64,000 nt of DNA from Saccharomyces paradoxus (Eukaryota; Ascomycota; Saccharomycetes; Saccharomycetales; Saccharomycetaceae), in assembly GCF_002079055.1 (NCBI RefSeq), contig NC_047494.1, positions 248,001-312,000 on the forward strand, read 5' to 3'. This document shows positions 53,076 through 63,889 of the stretch, in pieces (positions within the stretch are counted from its first letter, which is position 1; each line of letters opens with the position of its first letter). The position numbers and the translations under genes are program-made. The notes under the pieces were generated by a model. The model saw only the letters and a program-made list of their open reading frames with translations. It had not been told where the DNA came from and ran no database searches.

Positions 53076-53664
53076 CTTTGTTCGCTATTTCTAACCAATA
53101 TATACCTATGTTCCTCACCTAGAAAGCAAATAGATAAAACCTGCAATTTAACCACCGCTGCTGGCATTCTTAGCCGTAATCAGGAAAGCCTTACAATACT
53201 ACAAAACTAACCCGTGTTGGATGATGTCTTCGCTATAATTCAAGAATGCACATATGCTAGCGGTATTATCGCATACAATGCCCTATCAGACCTCCACACA
53301 GCGGTAAAGCACCTCCTGCCAAGTTTCGCCACACCTGTGGCCTCATTTACTCTGGTCTTTTCATTCTTTTCTATCTATGTATAGCCCATCGAACAGTATT
53401 TGTCATGCCACACGTCCACCCCAGGCCGATCTGACAATCTTTAAAGGCATCAACAAGAGCAGCAGCTTGCCGACGTGGCAAAAGTCAAAGAGAACAGAGG
53501 CAGCCGGTCTTACGTGAAGATATATACAGCAAGCAGGAGATACTAGACGGAAGTGCCTTCCGAGAGTTTTGCCGCTTTTAATAGTACATAGATAAAGAAA
53601 CAGAAAGTATAGCTCTGGGGCGCCATAAACTGGCAAGCAAGACACGTATAGAAAACAGACAGTA
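53076..53664. promoter_or_regulatory. Divergent BIG1/KIC1 promoter region
   Basis: This 589-bp spacer has balanced composition, less AT-rich than its neighbours between 53270 and 53560. ATATATACAGCAAG at about 53520 could serve KIC1 as a TATA element. A minus-strand frame of 111 codons (53403-53738) overlaps the KIC1 start and shows no family features. No named factor site is certain. Confidence 0.4.
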
Positions 53665-56600
53665 ATGACAGCGAAGCCGCAAATTAATAATAAACAGGGT
53701 GTAGCAGAAGGTGAGATGGATGTGAGTTCGCTTTTCAAGAGAACGGAAGTTATTGGACGAGGGAAATTTGGTGTGGTTTATAAGGGCTATAATGTGAAGA
53801 CTGGACGAGTGTACGCCATCAAAGTGTTGAATCTAGATTCCGACTCTGACGAGGTGGAGGATGTGCAGCGAGAAATTCAGTTTCTAGCCTCTCTAAAGCA
53901 GATTTCCAATATCACGCGATATTATGGGTCGTATTTGAAAGACACAAGCCTTTGGATCATAATGGAACACTGCGCTGGTGGCTCACTGCGTACGTTGTTG
54001 AGGCCAGGAAAGATCGATGAGAAGTACATTGGAGTTATCATGAGAGAACTTCTCGTAGCGTTAAAATCCATTCATAAGGATAACGTCATTCATCGAGATA
54101 TCAAAGCTGCGAACGTACTAATCACCAATGAAGGTAATGTTAAACTGTGCGATTTCGGTGTCGCTGCGCAAGTAAACCAAACCTCTTTGCGACGTCAAAC
54201 TATGGCTGGGACCCCCTATTGGATGGCTCCGGAAGTGATTATGGAAGGCGTTTATTACGACACTAAAGTAGATATATGGTCTTTGGGTATAACAACATAC
54301 GAGATTGCCACTGGGAATCCGCCTTACTGTGATGTGGAGGCTCTAAGAGCCATGCAACTAATCATCAAATCGAAACCACCTAGACTTGAGGGCAGATCTT
54401 ATAGTTCATCTTTAAAAGAATTTATTGCGCTTTGTCTTGATGAGGATCCAAAGGAGAGATTGTCAGCGGACGATCTTTTAAGATCAAAATTTATCAAGGC
54501 CCACAAGGCGACCCCAACCTCCATTTTGAAAGAACTAATATCACGATATTTACTATTCAGGGACAAGAATAAAAACAAATATAAATTAGAGGGGAGTATA
54601 CCAGAAAACGAACCGTCAAAACCCAGTGAAACTCAAAACCAATCACAATCTGGCGGGGGTGGCGAAGCACAGAAGTCAATAGCGTCAAATGATAACGAAT
54701 TTCCCAAGAGGGTCAACGAAGGTGACGTGGAAATGAAATGGGATTTTGATTCATTAAGTTCGTCGGACTACATTATTGAAAATAACATCAACCTCGATGC
54801 TCTAGCAGAGGACAACAACGAGTGGGCTACTGCCCAACATGACCTGTTCAACTATGCGTACCCTGACGAAGATTCTTATTACTTCGACCCGACAAGTCAT
54901 AACACTAGACCGTTAGTTTATCAAGGGACAACGATAGGAAAGGGCTATCCCGGTACGATAGCTCAGAATTCTACTTTAAACGCACCCATAACAAATAACT
55001 ATACGAACTCAAAATATCCTTCCAAAATGGTAGCTGGAACTACAAACACCTCTGGAACACATACGGCCGGTCCAATGACATCATCCAAAAAACTTGAAAA
55101 TAAGGCTCCAAAACAATTACTTGAACTTTTTGAAGACAATGAAATCATTACTGGTGAAAATGATGCCAATACAGAGGCTCCCAAAATAAACAAATCCATT
55201 TCATCTCTGAATGCCGGTAACAATTCACGAGAAGATTTTATTCCTTCGATATCCAACGAGGTCAACGGAAGTATCAATAATAATAAAATACGGCCACATC
55301 TTCCACCTTTATCGAGTGGGAACAATTATTATAGCCAAAGTACACCTGCTTTGCCACTGCTCCAAACAAAGTTTAACAAGACGTCAAAGGGCCCGCCAAC
55401 AAGCGGATTAACTACCGCCCCGACGTCTATTGAAATAGAAATTCCTGAAGAACTACCGAGCAGTTCCCTACCGACACCTGCGAGCGCCGATCCAGCTTTG
55501 ATACCGAGCACAAAGGCCAGGTCATCTACAGTGACGGCTGGCACACCTTCGTCATCTAACTCCGTACAATATAAACAATCTTCAAACTTGCCCAGGCGGT
55601 TAACCGTCAGTAGCAATAGACCGGAGCATTGCCCAAGCACCATAACAAATCAAAAAATGACGTCCACAATGGCTTCTACTACCGGAATCAGCTCCACTGC
55701 TTCAAACAACAACAATAATAATTATAGCAACAACACTGATGGCGAAAACTCAAGAGGAAGCAGCGGTAGTAACACTGCAAATAGCATACAAATGGGCATA
55801 ACCAACTCGGGTAGTTTAACAAAAATATCTGCTCATAAAGCTTCTTCACCTTCAAGGCCACTGTTTGGAGTTGGAACTTCTCCTAATAGGAAACCGGCAG
55901 GTTCCCCCACCCAAAACATCGGACATAATCCCACTCACATGAACCTTGCGCCTCCTCCTACTATGAAACCAATGGTCAATAGCAAAGACAGCAAAGACAT
56001 TCTCCTGCAACCTCTGAACAGTATGGGCAGTTCTTCTACCATTAACACTATTAGTGGTAATATTGGTAATAATACGACGTCATTGACCTATTTTTCCAGC
56101 GAAAAGGAAAGTTCAAGGGTCAATGGTGACTTCAAGCGCAACAACCCAAATTTAAAACTACAAATGCCATTACCTACACCTGTTGTGAGAAATAAACTTC
56201 TAGACTCAAATACAACAGCCCCGCAGAATAACAATGGCATGCCAGGAAGTGCCGGCATATCCACGAACGAAAATATTAATCAATTTGGGTTTAACACAAG
56301 CAGCGCATCCAACATCCCTGTCTCGATGACTCCAATTAGTGAAAAACACATTGATTTTGGAAGCAAGATCAAGAGGAGTCAAAGCATCTCTAACAGGAAG
56401 AACTCTTCTGCTTCAGAACACCCATTGAATATTCTTGGCTCATCCGTTTCCGGTAATGCGCCCGGTAACAACAACGGTGGCTCTAACAACAGTGTTTCTC
56501 TTCCTGCTAACGCTGGCGCTACTACTACCAAACCTAATGCTACTGCTCTCGCCACTGCAAGTTCTGCCGTGGCATCCACAGTAGCTCCAATTTCACAACA

Positions 56601-56895
56601 GAGTATTCCACCCGGAACACAGTTCAATCATATCCTGGGTTCGACTACAACTGCTGCAAACTCGGCTAATTCTTTAGGTCTCACTATGTACCCTCCTCCA
56701 CAGAGTTTGCAAATGGAAATGTTTTTGGACTTAGAATCGTGTCTGCCAGGAAAACAAAGGCGGGTAGACAGGAAGCCCCAGGTTCTGAAAGAGTTAGAAA
56801 ATCTCTTACAAATGTTCGAAGAGGGATTGCCCTGCATTGAACACGCTTTAAAGGAACAACTTATATCAACGCCTATCAAGGACAACGAACATTAA
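53665..56895 (+). CDS. KIC1: Kic1, GCK/STE20-family kinase of the RAM network
   Basis: Protein kinase that binds centrin Cdc31 and activates Cbk1 in the RAM pathway for cell separation, polarity and wall integrity. The 1076-aa product (1080 in S. cerevisiae from memory) has an N-terminal kinase domain at about residues 23-277 with all key residues: GRGKFGVVYKG at 31-41, AIK with K53, HRDIKAAN from 143, DFG at 163-165 and GTPYWMAPE at 182-190 (STE20-type activation loop). The remaining 800 residues are Ser/Thr/Asn-rich and disordered, ending with a short conserved C-terminal block (KPQVLKELENLLQMFEEGLP). Indels against S. cerevisiae appear confined to this tail. Confidence 0.96.
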   Translation: MTAKPQINNKQGVAEGEMDVSSLFKRTEVIGRGKFGVVYKGYNVKTGRVYAIKVLNLDSDSDEVEDVQREIQFLASLKQISNITRYYGSYLKDTSLWIIMEHCAGGSLRTLLRPGKIDEKYIGVIMRELLVALKSIHKDNVIHRDIKAANVLITNEGNVKLCDFGVAAQVNQTSLRRQTMAGTPYWMAPEVIMEGVYYDTKVDIWSLGITTYEIATGNPPYCDVEALRAMQLIIKSKPPRLEGRSYSSSLKEFIALCLDEDPKERLSADDLLRSKFIKAHKATPTSILKELISRYLLFRDKNKNKYKLEGSIPENEPSKPSETQNQSQSGGGGEAQKSIASNDNEFPKRVNEGDVEMKWDFDSLSSSDYIIENNINLDALAEDNNEWATAQHDLFNYAYPDEDSYYFDPTSHNTRPLVYQGTTIGKGYPGTIAQNSTLNAPITNNYTNSKYPSKMVAGTTNTSGTHTAGPMTSSKKLENKAPKQLLELFEDNEIITGENDANTEAPKINKSISSLNAGNNSREDFIPSISNEVNGSINNNKIRPHLPPLSSGNNYYSQSTPALPLLQTKFNKTSKGPPTSGLTTAPTSIEIEIPEELPSSSLPTPASADPALIPSTKARSSTVTAGTPSSSNSVQYKQSSNLPRRLTVSSNRPEHCPSTITNQKMTSTMASTTGISSTASNNNNNNYSNNTDGENSRGSSGSNTANSIQMGITNSGSLTKISAHKASSPSRPLFGVGTSPNRKPAGSPTQNIGHNPTHMNLAPPPTMKPMVNSKDSKDILLQPLNSMGSSSTINTISGNIGNNTTSLTYFSSEKESSRVNGDFKRNNPNLKLQMPLPTPVVRNKLLDSNTTAPQNNNGMPGSAGISTNENINQFGFNTSSASNIPVSMTPISEKHIDFGSKIKRSQSISNRKNSSASEHPLNILGSSVSGNAPGNNNGGSNNSVSLPANAGATTTKPNATALATASSAVASTVAPISQQSIPPGTQFNHILGSTTTAANSANSLGLTMYPPPQSLQMEMFLDLESCLPGKQRRVDRKPQVLKELENLLQMFEEGLPCIEHALKEQLISTPIKDNEH

Positions 56896-57494
56896 AAGCA
56901 TCATCTAGTTTATTCTTTTATTTAAGCATATATATTCAGAGAAATAAGCTAGAAATAAGAAAAGTAAAAGTAGATCTCTTCCACCTGAATTAAAGAATCC
57001 TTTAAAGCACCGCATAAAACTTGCTTACGCAACATTAGCGCTTTGCGGACTTCATTGTCGTTCTACCTCGAAGAAAGCAAATGGCGCAGCTACTGGACCT
57101 CGCCATTTTGTTTTTTCCGTTATTTTTTCTTCTTATAGACGCGTCTAGAAGAAAAAACCGTGCGAAGCGCAAATCCTGAGGAAGCGCTAAGGAGGTTTCA
57201 ACCATGTTTACCACTTGAAGTTATAGCATTCTCATCACTGTAAGAGAGATATTATTCGGTTAGCATTCCAAAATACTTTTTATTGACACTGATTTCCGTG
57301 TTTCCTACCCTAGCACTAGCATATATAGTGGAGAAGAAATCGAAGAGGTCATATAGAGCAAAACCTAATAAATAATACATTCGTTGATCCTTTATCTTTT
57401 TTAAGAGTGAAACGTGATCGTGCCTATACCTTTTCGACTCAAGTTTGTCCTTATCTCTTGTTAATACGGTCCAAATTGCCCCGCTAATCAAGAA
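56896..57494. promoter_or_regulatory. KIC1/SBE22 spacer
   Basis: This 599-bp spacer between tandem plus-strand genes has TTATTCTTTTATTTAAGCAT and ATATATATTC just after KIC1 as likely 3' end signals. A segment at 57060-57200 is richer in GC, with ACGCGT at about 57139-57144, an MCB (MBF) core about 350 bp before SBE22. One MCB is weak evidence for cell-cycle control. Confidence 0.45.
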
Positions 57495-60053
57495 ATGGCC
57501 TCGATTCAAGAGCAAAGCACCAGCGCTCATCTGCATTCGCTTAAAGAAGGTGAAGCTACTAGTCGTCCCAACGAGACACTTCCTAAACAAAGAAGCATCA
57601 TAGGGTCCCATATTCAACGTCCACCATCTCAAACAACTTTAGGAAGATCAAGGGCGGGAAGCAATACAATGAGTAAAGTTTCAGGTTTAGATATTGCTCG
57701 AAGACCAAGTGAGAATTTATTATCAAACATGAACTGTAACGGCAACGACAATGAGGGAAATATGCTAAATTCATTCGTTAATTCAGCCCTACCACCACCA
57801 AAAGTTAACCCTACTCAAACGAGACGTGAACGCCCCGCTTCCAATAGCTCAATCGGTACCAAAACTACTGAAGTATTTTCCTCCACTTCTGCGTCCTCCT
57901 CCTTGGGAGATACCAGTGATGAGGGAGAAAACAGTGATGTAGACAAATCTAAAATAAATACTTTCCCCACCATATTGATGGAAAAGGCCACTCAAGGTAT
58001 ATGTGCTAATGGAAATGGAATAAGAAGGACAGGTAACCGCACCCTTGTGGAAGCAACCACGGACAGTGCCAAAGTGGCACTGCAAAAAAGCATGTCTTTT
58101 GATGAAACAGCCTCAGAGAGAACCATAAATAAATCTAGACACTCTTATCAGGAACAGTTCTCCTCAAAGAAGAACCAGACGTCTTTACTCAACAACAAAC
58201 AAAGATCACGTGCTAAATCGCAAACGTGTCCCTCTACAGGCTATAAAAACAATAGCATTTTGAAAACGTTTGGCATAACTTCCAAAATATCTAATCCGAC
58301 TACTCGGATGGATGCTTCCTCGGTAGAATTTAACGTTCCGCCTCAGAAGCCTTTAAATTGCAAACCATTAACTCCCTCTCAGAAATACAGACTTCGTAAA
58401 GAGCAATCGGAAATGAATTTAAGAAACAGCATTAAAAGAAAAGAGAAATTTTATGATAGTCAAGAACAAATCCTCGAGTTACAAGAGGGAGACGTTGATG
58501 ATTCATTAATCTGGAACGTTCCAATGGCATCATACTCTACGAACTCCTTTTTAGCGTCTGCTAAGCCCAATGATATGAATAACTTGGCCGCCAAGAATGA
58601 CCTATCAGAGTATACTGGGGGTTTGATGAATGACAACTCCGACAACTCTGATGCAAAGCAAAATCATAGGTACTCAAACATTTCTTTTGCGAGTACAACG
58701 TCAAATGCTTCATTGTTAGACTTTAATGAAATGCCTACGTCTCCAATTCCTGGTTTAAACAAAGTATCTGACTTTCAGTTCATTCAAGATACAACCAAGA
58801 GTCTAGCTTCTGTTTATTTGCATTCTTCCAATAGACTTTCAAGGACTAAGCTGTCCGAAAGAACCAAATCCTCCGATTTCTTGCCAATTGAACTAAAAGA
58901 AGCTCAAAATCAAGGTATGGAAGATTTGATACTTGTCTCGGAGAACAAATTAGATGCAGTCAGCCACTCAAGACCAAGTTGGTTGCCACCCAAGGATCGG
59001 CAGGAGAAAAAGCTACATGAAAGACAAATTAACAAAAGCATGAGTGTTGCATCCCTTGATCAACTAGGCAAGAATAAAGGCAAAGAAGAAAAACTTATTA
59101 GAGACGAAACAAATAAACAAAAATATGTGCTGTTGTTGGACAGAGATATAACAAGAAATTCCTCTTTACAAAGCCTAGGTAAAATGGTTTGGGATACTCC
59201 ATTTAGTGACGAAACTAGGTCATCAATTTACAGCGAAATTTTACAGAGCAAAACTAGGTTTATTACCAAAAACTATATTCAACCATTTAATGAGCTACAA
59301 GAACTTTTAACAAAAATGGGGGATTTCCCTAAAAACAAAGAAATTGAAATATCGCAGCTTATCGAAACAAGTTTGAGGCGAAAAGTGAGCGGTTTACATG
59401 ATATATCCCCTGATTTGATGCTTCTATTGAAAATAAAATCTATCTCGTCGCAGGGCATAATCACTGGTGATGAACTGCTTTTCCACCATTTCTTGGTGAG
59501 TGAATCATTCCAGAACTTGGGGCTGAACGAGATTTGGAATATTGTTAATTTAGTACAAATGACATGTTTCAATGATCTTTGTAAAGAAAAGTTCGACGCA
59601 AAGGTTTTAGAACGTAAGGGCGTCGTCGCTGGTTATTTATCGCAAAACGATGAGTTCAAAGATGAATTCAATACGGAATGTATTAACTCTACCACTTGGT
59701 GGAATATCCTGGAACGAATTGATCATAAACTTTTCATGTGGATCATGGATATTATAGTAGTGAACAATTCTCAGAGTTATAAAAATAGTCCAATCAACGA
59801 AGATGAGTTTGTCGACAGGGATTGGGAATATTATCGCTCTAAAAAAGTGGTAACAAATTACAAGATCTTAATTTCATTTGCTTTAAGTGTATTGTTAAAC
59901 TATCATTTTGGGTTCAGTGATTTAAAGAGCCTTTGTAACGTGAATGACCAGAGATTCTGCATTCCAGTATTCATCGATGACGAGTTTGTAGACACAGATA
60001 CCGTAAATGACGTGTTTGTTAAGAAATGGGCGCATTACTACAAGAAGTTTTAA
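57495..60053 (+). CDS. SBE22: Sbe22, Golgi protein for cell wall delivery to buds
   Basis: Required, redundantly with Sbe2, for transport of cell wall components to the bud surface. The 852-aa product equals the S. cerevisiae length. The N-terminal 550 residues are Ser/Asn/Thr-rich and low in predicted structure. The C-terminal 270 residues form a compact, well-conserved region ([20 protein letters not shown] to [12 protein letters not shown]) with no catalytic motif I recognise. No signal peptide or membrane helix was seen. The paralogue SBE2 lies in the duplicated block on chromosome IV of S. cerevisiae. Confidence 0.95.
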   Translation: MASIQEQSTSAHLHSLKEGEATSRPNETLPKQRSIIGSHIQRPPSQTTLGRSRAGSNTMSKVSGLDIARRPSENLLSNMNCNGNDNEGNMLNSFVNSALPPPKVNPTQTRRERPASNSSIGTKTTEVFSSTSASSSLGDTSDEGENSDVDKSKINTFPTILMEKATQGICANGNGIRRTGNRTLVEATTDSAKVALQKSMSFDETASERTINKSRHSYQEQFSSKKNQTSLLNNKQRSRAKSQTCPSTGYKNNSILKTFGITSKISNPTTRMDASSVEFNVPPQKPLNCKPLTPSQKYRLRKEQSEMNLRNSIKRKEKFYDSQEQILELQEGDVDDSLIWNVPMASYSTNSFLASAKPNDMNNLAAKNDLSEYTGGLMNDNSDNSDAKQNHRYSNISFASTTSNASLLDFNEMPTSPIPGLNKVSDFQFIQDTTKSLASVYLHSSNRLSRTKLSERTKSSDFLPIELKEAQNQGMEDLILVSENKLDAVSHSRPSWLPPKDRQEKKLHERQINKSMSVASLDQLGKNKGKEEKLIRDETNKQKYVLLLDRDITRNSSLQSLGKMVWDTPFSDETRSSIYSEILQSKTRFITKNYIQPFNELQELLTKMGDFPKNKEIEISQLIETSLRRKVSGLHDISPDLMLLLKIKSISSQGIITGDELLFHHFLVSESFQNLGLNEIWNIVNLVQMTCFNDLCKEKFDAKVLERKGVVAGYLSQNDEFKDEFNTECINSTTWWNILERIDHKLFMWIMDIIVVNNSQSYKNSPINEDEFVDRDWEYYRSKKVVTNYKILISFALSVLLNYHFGFSDLKSLCNVNDQRFCIPVFIDDEFVDTDTVNDVFVKKWAHYYKKF

Positions 60054-60486
60054 TATTTCCCGCGAAAATTGTAATTCCTTCCACTCATGCACGGAAAAGA
60101 ACTTGATTAAAGGAGAGCCTAAGGAAAACTCCTCAGCATATATTTAGTAGTCTCCTCAGCATATACTTGTTTGTTTCCTTTACACAACCACTATAATATA
60201 CAATTTTTATAACACTTCATCAATGGAACTCTAAATTCCATACTTGTTTCCCTATTGTTGGCAGCAAATGTATACGTCATAAAAGGGAAAAGCCACATGC
60301 GGAAGAATTTTATGGGAAAAAAAAAATTCCTCGAACCACTACTTCTAGGGGGTTTAACAAGTAAATCATTCCCGGTGCACTAAGTATATAAAGGATAGAG
60401 AACCGAACCGTTAGCAAGGAAGTAGAGCACGATAATTGAGAAGATACTTTGACGTGAATTGCGAAGGAAATTAGGAAATTTTAAAG
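60054..60486. promoter_or_regulatory. GRE3 promoter region
   Basis: In this 433-bp spacer, TATATAAA at 60385-60392 is 95 bp before the GRE3 start. AGGGG at 60347-60351 is an STRE core about 136 bp upstream, fitting a Hog1/Msn2-induced gene. CTCCTCAGCATATA occurs twice exactly (60129-60142, 60152-60165). Confidence 0.7.
60129..60165. repeat. 14-bp direct repeat between SBE22 and GRE3
   Basis: CTCCTCAGCATATA occurs at 60129-60142 and again at 60152-60165, with 9 bases between and start-to-start distance 23 bp (about two helical turns). It may be a local duplication or paired binding site; no known factor recognises the whole unit as far as I know. Confidence 0.85.
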
Positions 60487-61470
60487 ATGTCTTCATTAGT
60501 TACTCTTAATAATGGTTTGAAAATGCCCCTAGTCGGCTTAGGGTGCTGGAAAATCGACAAAAAAGTCTGTGCAAATCAAATTTATGAAGCCATTAAGTTG
60601 GGTTACCGTTTATTCGATGGTGCTTGTGACTATGGCAACGAAAAGGAGGTTGGTGAAGGGATCAGGAAAGCCATTTCTGAAGGTCTTGTTACTAGGAAGG
60701 ATATATTTGTCGTTTCCAAGTTATGGAACAATTTTCATCATCCTGACCATGTCGAATTAGCTTTGAAGAAGACTTTGAACGATATGGGACTTGATTACTT
60801 AGATCTGTATTATATTCATTTCCCAATCGCCTTCAAATATGTTCCCTTTGAAGAGAAATATCCACCAGGATTTTACACGGGTGCAGATGACGAGAAGAAG
60901 GGCCACATTACTGAAGCACATGTGCCAATCATAGATACGTACCGGGCCCTGGAAAAATGTGTTGATGAAGGCTTGATTAAGTCTATTGGTGTCTCCAACT
61001 TTCAAGGGAGCCTGATTCAGGATTTGTTACGTGGCTGTAGAATCAAGCCCGTAGCTTTACAAATCGAACACCATCCTTACTTGACCCAAGAACACCTAGT
61101 GGAGTTTTGTAAATTACACGATATCCAGGTAGTTGCTTATTCTTCCTTCGGTCCTCAATCATTCATCGAGATGGACTTACAGTTAGCAAGGACCACGCCA
61201 ACTCTGTTCGAGAATGATGTGATCAAGAAGGTCTCACAAAACCACCCAGGCAGTACTACTTCTCAAGTGCTACTAAGATGGGCAACTCAGAGAGGTATTG
61301 CCGTCATTCCAAAATCCTCTAAAAAGGAAAGATTACTTGGCAACTTAGAAATTGAAAAAAAATTCACTCTAACAGAGCAAGAACTGAAGGATATTTCTGC
61401 TCTAAATGCCAACATCAGATTTAATGACCCATGGACCTGGTTGGATGGTAAATTCCCCACTTTTGCCTGA
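60487..61470 (+). CDS. GRE3: Gre3, NADPH aldose (methylglyoxal/xylose) reductase
   Basis: Stress-induced aldo-keto reductase that reduces methylglyoxal, xylose and other aldehydes with NADPH. The 327-aa product equals the S. cerevisiae length. The AKR fold is an (alpha/beta)8 barrel with the catalytic tetrad D44, Y49, K78 and H111 visible ([25 protein letters not shown]). The NADPH-binding block [14 protein letters not shown] is near residues 277-290. [16 protein letters not shown] is the third AKR signature region. It is preceded by TATA and STRE elements. Confidence 0.97.
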   Translation: MSSLVTLNNGLKMPLVGLGCWKIDKKVCANQIYEAIKLGYRLFDGACDYGNEKEVGEGIRKAISEGLVTRKDIFVVSKLWNNFHHPDHVELALKKTLNDMGLDYLDLYYIHFPIAFKYVPFEEKYPPGFYTGADDEKKGHITEAHVPIIDTYRALEKCVDEGLIKSIGVSNFQGSLIQDLLRGCRIKPVALQIEHHPYLTQEHLVEFCKLHDIQVVAYSSFGPQSFIEMDLQLARTTPTLFENDVIKKVSQNHPGSTTSQVLLRWATQRGIAVIPKSSKKERLLGNLEIEKKFTLTEQELKDISALNANIRFNDPWTWLDGKFPTFA

Positions 61471-61838
61471 TCTAGCCTGCAAAATTCAAGCCCAACGACG
61501 ATATGACACTTCCCTCGCCCCACTACTGTATATGTGTATAAGTTTTTAAATATTTTCCTATTTAGATACAAAGAGCTGTTTTAAATAAAATGTTGGATAT
61601 GGAATCTCTACTTGTGGCGTTGTCCACGCTTTTAATTCTCTCTTGTATTGTTGACAATTTGGCCATTTTTTAACAGAGCCCAACGGTAATTGAAATTAAA
61701 AGGGAAACGAATGGAGCGATGAGTGAGTGATAATAAAAACGCATCCAAGAGCAAAGCAGTCGCAAAACCATTTGAGCAACTGGATAGCTATCGGGAAATC
61801 CATAGAAGCTACTATTTCAATTAAAACAACGGTGAGAC
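61471..61838. promoter_or_regulatory. GRE3/YPT35 spacer
   Basis: This 368-bp spacer has TATATGTGTATAAG followed by TTTTTAAATATTTTCC at 61530-61558, forming a clear 3' end signal for GRE3. The YPT35 side is AT-rich with no named motif. Confidence 0.45.
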
Positions 61839-62483
61839 ATGAACGACAAGATATCCATTTTACCTCCTGAACCTATCCAGCTACTTGACGAGGATACTAC
61901 GGAGCCTGAAGTCGAAATTGACTCACAACAAGAGAATGAGGGACTTATCAGCGTCTCAAACAGCAATGGTAGCAGTAGCGGTAGTAATGACTGTGGCGCT
62001 AGAATTACCAGGACAAGACCTAGGCGGAGCAGTTCCATCAATGCAAACTTCAGTTTTCAAAAGGCTCACGTCAGTGATTGTACGATAGTCGATGGAGACC
62101 ATGGAACAAAGTTTGCTGTTTGGAGAATCACCGTTTTTCTTGAACCCAACTTGAACGCTTTTGCAGCCAAGAGAGAAAGCTATAAAATCCAAACCTATAA
62201 ACGGTACTCTGACTTCGTCAAGTTAAGAGAGGATTTGCTCACAAGAATCAAGACAGTGAAACCTGAGAAGCTACACTGTTTACAGATTCCCAGCCTTCCC
62301 CCTTCGGTTCAATGGTACAGTTCTTGGAAGTATCAGCAAGTGAATCTGAACAAAGATTGGCTAGCCAAAAGACAAAGAGGGCTCGAGTACTTCCTCAACC
62401 ACATCATTCTTAACAGCGGCCTCGTAGAGATGGCCAAGGATATACTCATACAGTTCCTAGAGCCTTCAAAACGGGTTGCATAA
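61839..62483 (+). CDS. YPT35: Ypt35, endosomal/vacuolar PX-domain protein
   Basis: PX-domain adaptor that binds PI3P on endosomes and the vacuole and recruits the lipid-transfer protein Vps13 through a short PxP-type motif. The 214-aa product equals the S. cerevisiae length. A disordered acidic N-terminus ([20 protein letters not shown], containing PPEP) is followed by a basic [13 protein letters not shown] segment, and the PX domain covers about residues 70-210. PX hallmarks are [14 protein letters not shown] (the RYSDF phosphoinositide contact) and [11 protein letters not shown] (proline-rich loop). Confidence 0.94.
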   Translation: MNDKISILPPEPIQLLDEDTTEPEVEIDSQQENEGLISVSNSNGSSSGSNDCGARITRTRPRRSSSINANFSFQKAHVSDCTIVDGDHGTKFAVWRITVFLEPNLNAFAAKRESYKIQTYKRYSDFVKLREDLLTRIKTVKPEKLHCLQIPSLPPSVQWYSSWKYQQVNLNKDWLAKRQRGLEYFLNHIILNSGLVEMAKDILIQFLEPSKRVA

Positions 62484-62673
62484 TTCACGCGATCCTTATC
62501 CAACGCACTATCCTTCTCATCGACCACTAATATCACATTTAGCTCGGGCGCGTTGTTAATTAACCACTCAATGGAGAATGCCTTAAGCTGACAGCAATGA
62601 AAACTTTTAGGGGATCATCGAATGCTAAAGGGAAGAACGAGACGGAGTCCACAGTTTCCAATAGAAATAAAAA

Positions 62674-63702
62674 ATGATAAAACATATAGTATTGCCATTC
62701 AGGACGAATTTGATTGGTTTGAATACACCCGTACTGTCAAGGATGATTCATCACAAGGTTACCATCATAGGCTCTGGCCCTGCTGCGCACACCGCTGCCA
62801 TATATTTGGCAAGAGCGGAGATGAGGCCCACATTATACGAAGGAATGATGGCCAATGGCATTGCTGCTGGTGGCCAATTGACAACAACCACCGATATCGA
62901 AAATTTTCCAGGGTTTCCTGAGTCGCTGAGTGGCAGTGAACTGATGGAGAGAATGAGGCAACAATCTGCGAAGTTTGGTACTAACATAATAACTGAAACT
63001 GTCTCTAAAGTCGATTTGTCTTCAAGACCATTCAGGTTATGGACAGAATTTAATGAAGATGCAGAGCCTGTGACCACAGATGCTATAATCTTGGCAACTG
63101 GTGCTTCTGCCAAGAGAATGCATTTGCCAGGGGAGGAAACCTACTGGCAGCAGGGAATTTCTGCCTGTGCTGTGTGTGATGGTGCAGTCCCTATTTTCAG
63201 GAACAAGCCGTTGGCTGTAATCGGTGGAGGTGATTCTGCATGTGAAGAGGCTGAATTTCTAACAAAATATGCGTCGAAAGTATATATATTAGTAAGAAAG
63301 GACCATTTTCGTGCGTCCGTAATAATGCAGAGACGAATTGAGAAGAATCAAAACATCATTGTTTTGTTCAACACAGTCGCATTAGAAGCTAAGGGTGATG
63401 GTAAGTTATTGAATATGTTGAGGATCAAGAATACAAAAAGCGGTGTGGAGAATGATTTAGAAGTGAATGGACTATTTTACGCAATAGGTCACAACCCTGC
63501 CACAGACATAGTTAAGGGACAAGTAGATGAAGAAGACACAGGATATATAAAAACTATGCCTGGATCGTCTCTGACTTCTGTGCCAGGTTTTTTTGCCGCA
63601 GGAGACGTTCAGGACTCTAGGTATAGACAAGCGGTTACTTCTGCCGGTTCCGGATGCATTGCTGCTTTGGATGCAGAACGGTATTTGAGTGCCCAGGGGT
63701 AA
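62674..63702 (+). CDS. TRR2: Trr2, mitochondrial thioredoxin reductase
   Basis: NADPH-dependent FAD enzyme that reduces mitochondrial thioredoxin Trx3. The 342-aa product equals the S. cerevisiae length. The first 23 residues ([20 protein letters not shown] plus LSR) form a presequence without acids. The FAD GSGPAA motif is at 33-38, the redox-active pair C165-A-V-C168 is followed by DG, the NADPH site is GGGDSA at 184-189, and the second FAD contact is FFAAGDVQD near the C-terminus. An internal ATG at codon 24 (62743) aligns with the start of cytosolic Trr1. Confidence 0.97.
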   Translation: MIKHIVLPFRTNLIGLNTPVLSRMIHHKVTIIGSGPAAHTAAIYLARAEMRPTLYEGMMANGIAAGGQLTTTTDIENFPGFPESLSGSELMERMRQQSAKFGTNIITETVSKVDLSSRPFRLWTEFNEDAEPVTTDAIILATGASAKRMHLPGEETYWQQGISACAVCDGAVPIFRNKPLAVIGGGDSACEEAEFLTKYASKVYILVRKDHFRASVIMQRRIEKNQNIIVLFNTVALEAKGDGKLLNMLRIKNTKSGVENDLEVNGLFYAIGHNPATDIVKGQVDEEDTGYIKTMPGSSLTSVPGFFAAGDVQDSRYRQAVTSAGSGCIAALDAERYLSAQG

Positions 63703-63889
63703 CTTTAAAAACCGTTTTTTCTTTCTTTTTATTGTTCGATTATGTTACGTATTTCATGTTTTTTAAGGTATATTGAATTTTTTTATAAGATACATACATA
63801 TATATATGTGCGTATTGCTACGACAAAAGAAGGGACAAAGGAATAAGCGTTGAAATTGACGATAGAAATAGGAAAACATTAATTAGTCA

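Noticed and set aside
53403-53738. 111-codon minus-strand frame overlapping the KIC1 start
   Set aside because: It overlaps a certain gene start and the divergent promoter; no similarity that I recognise.
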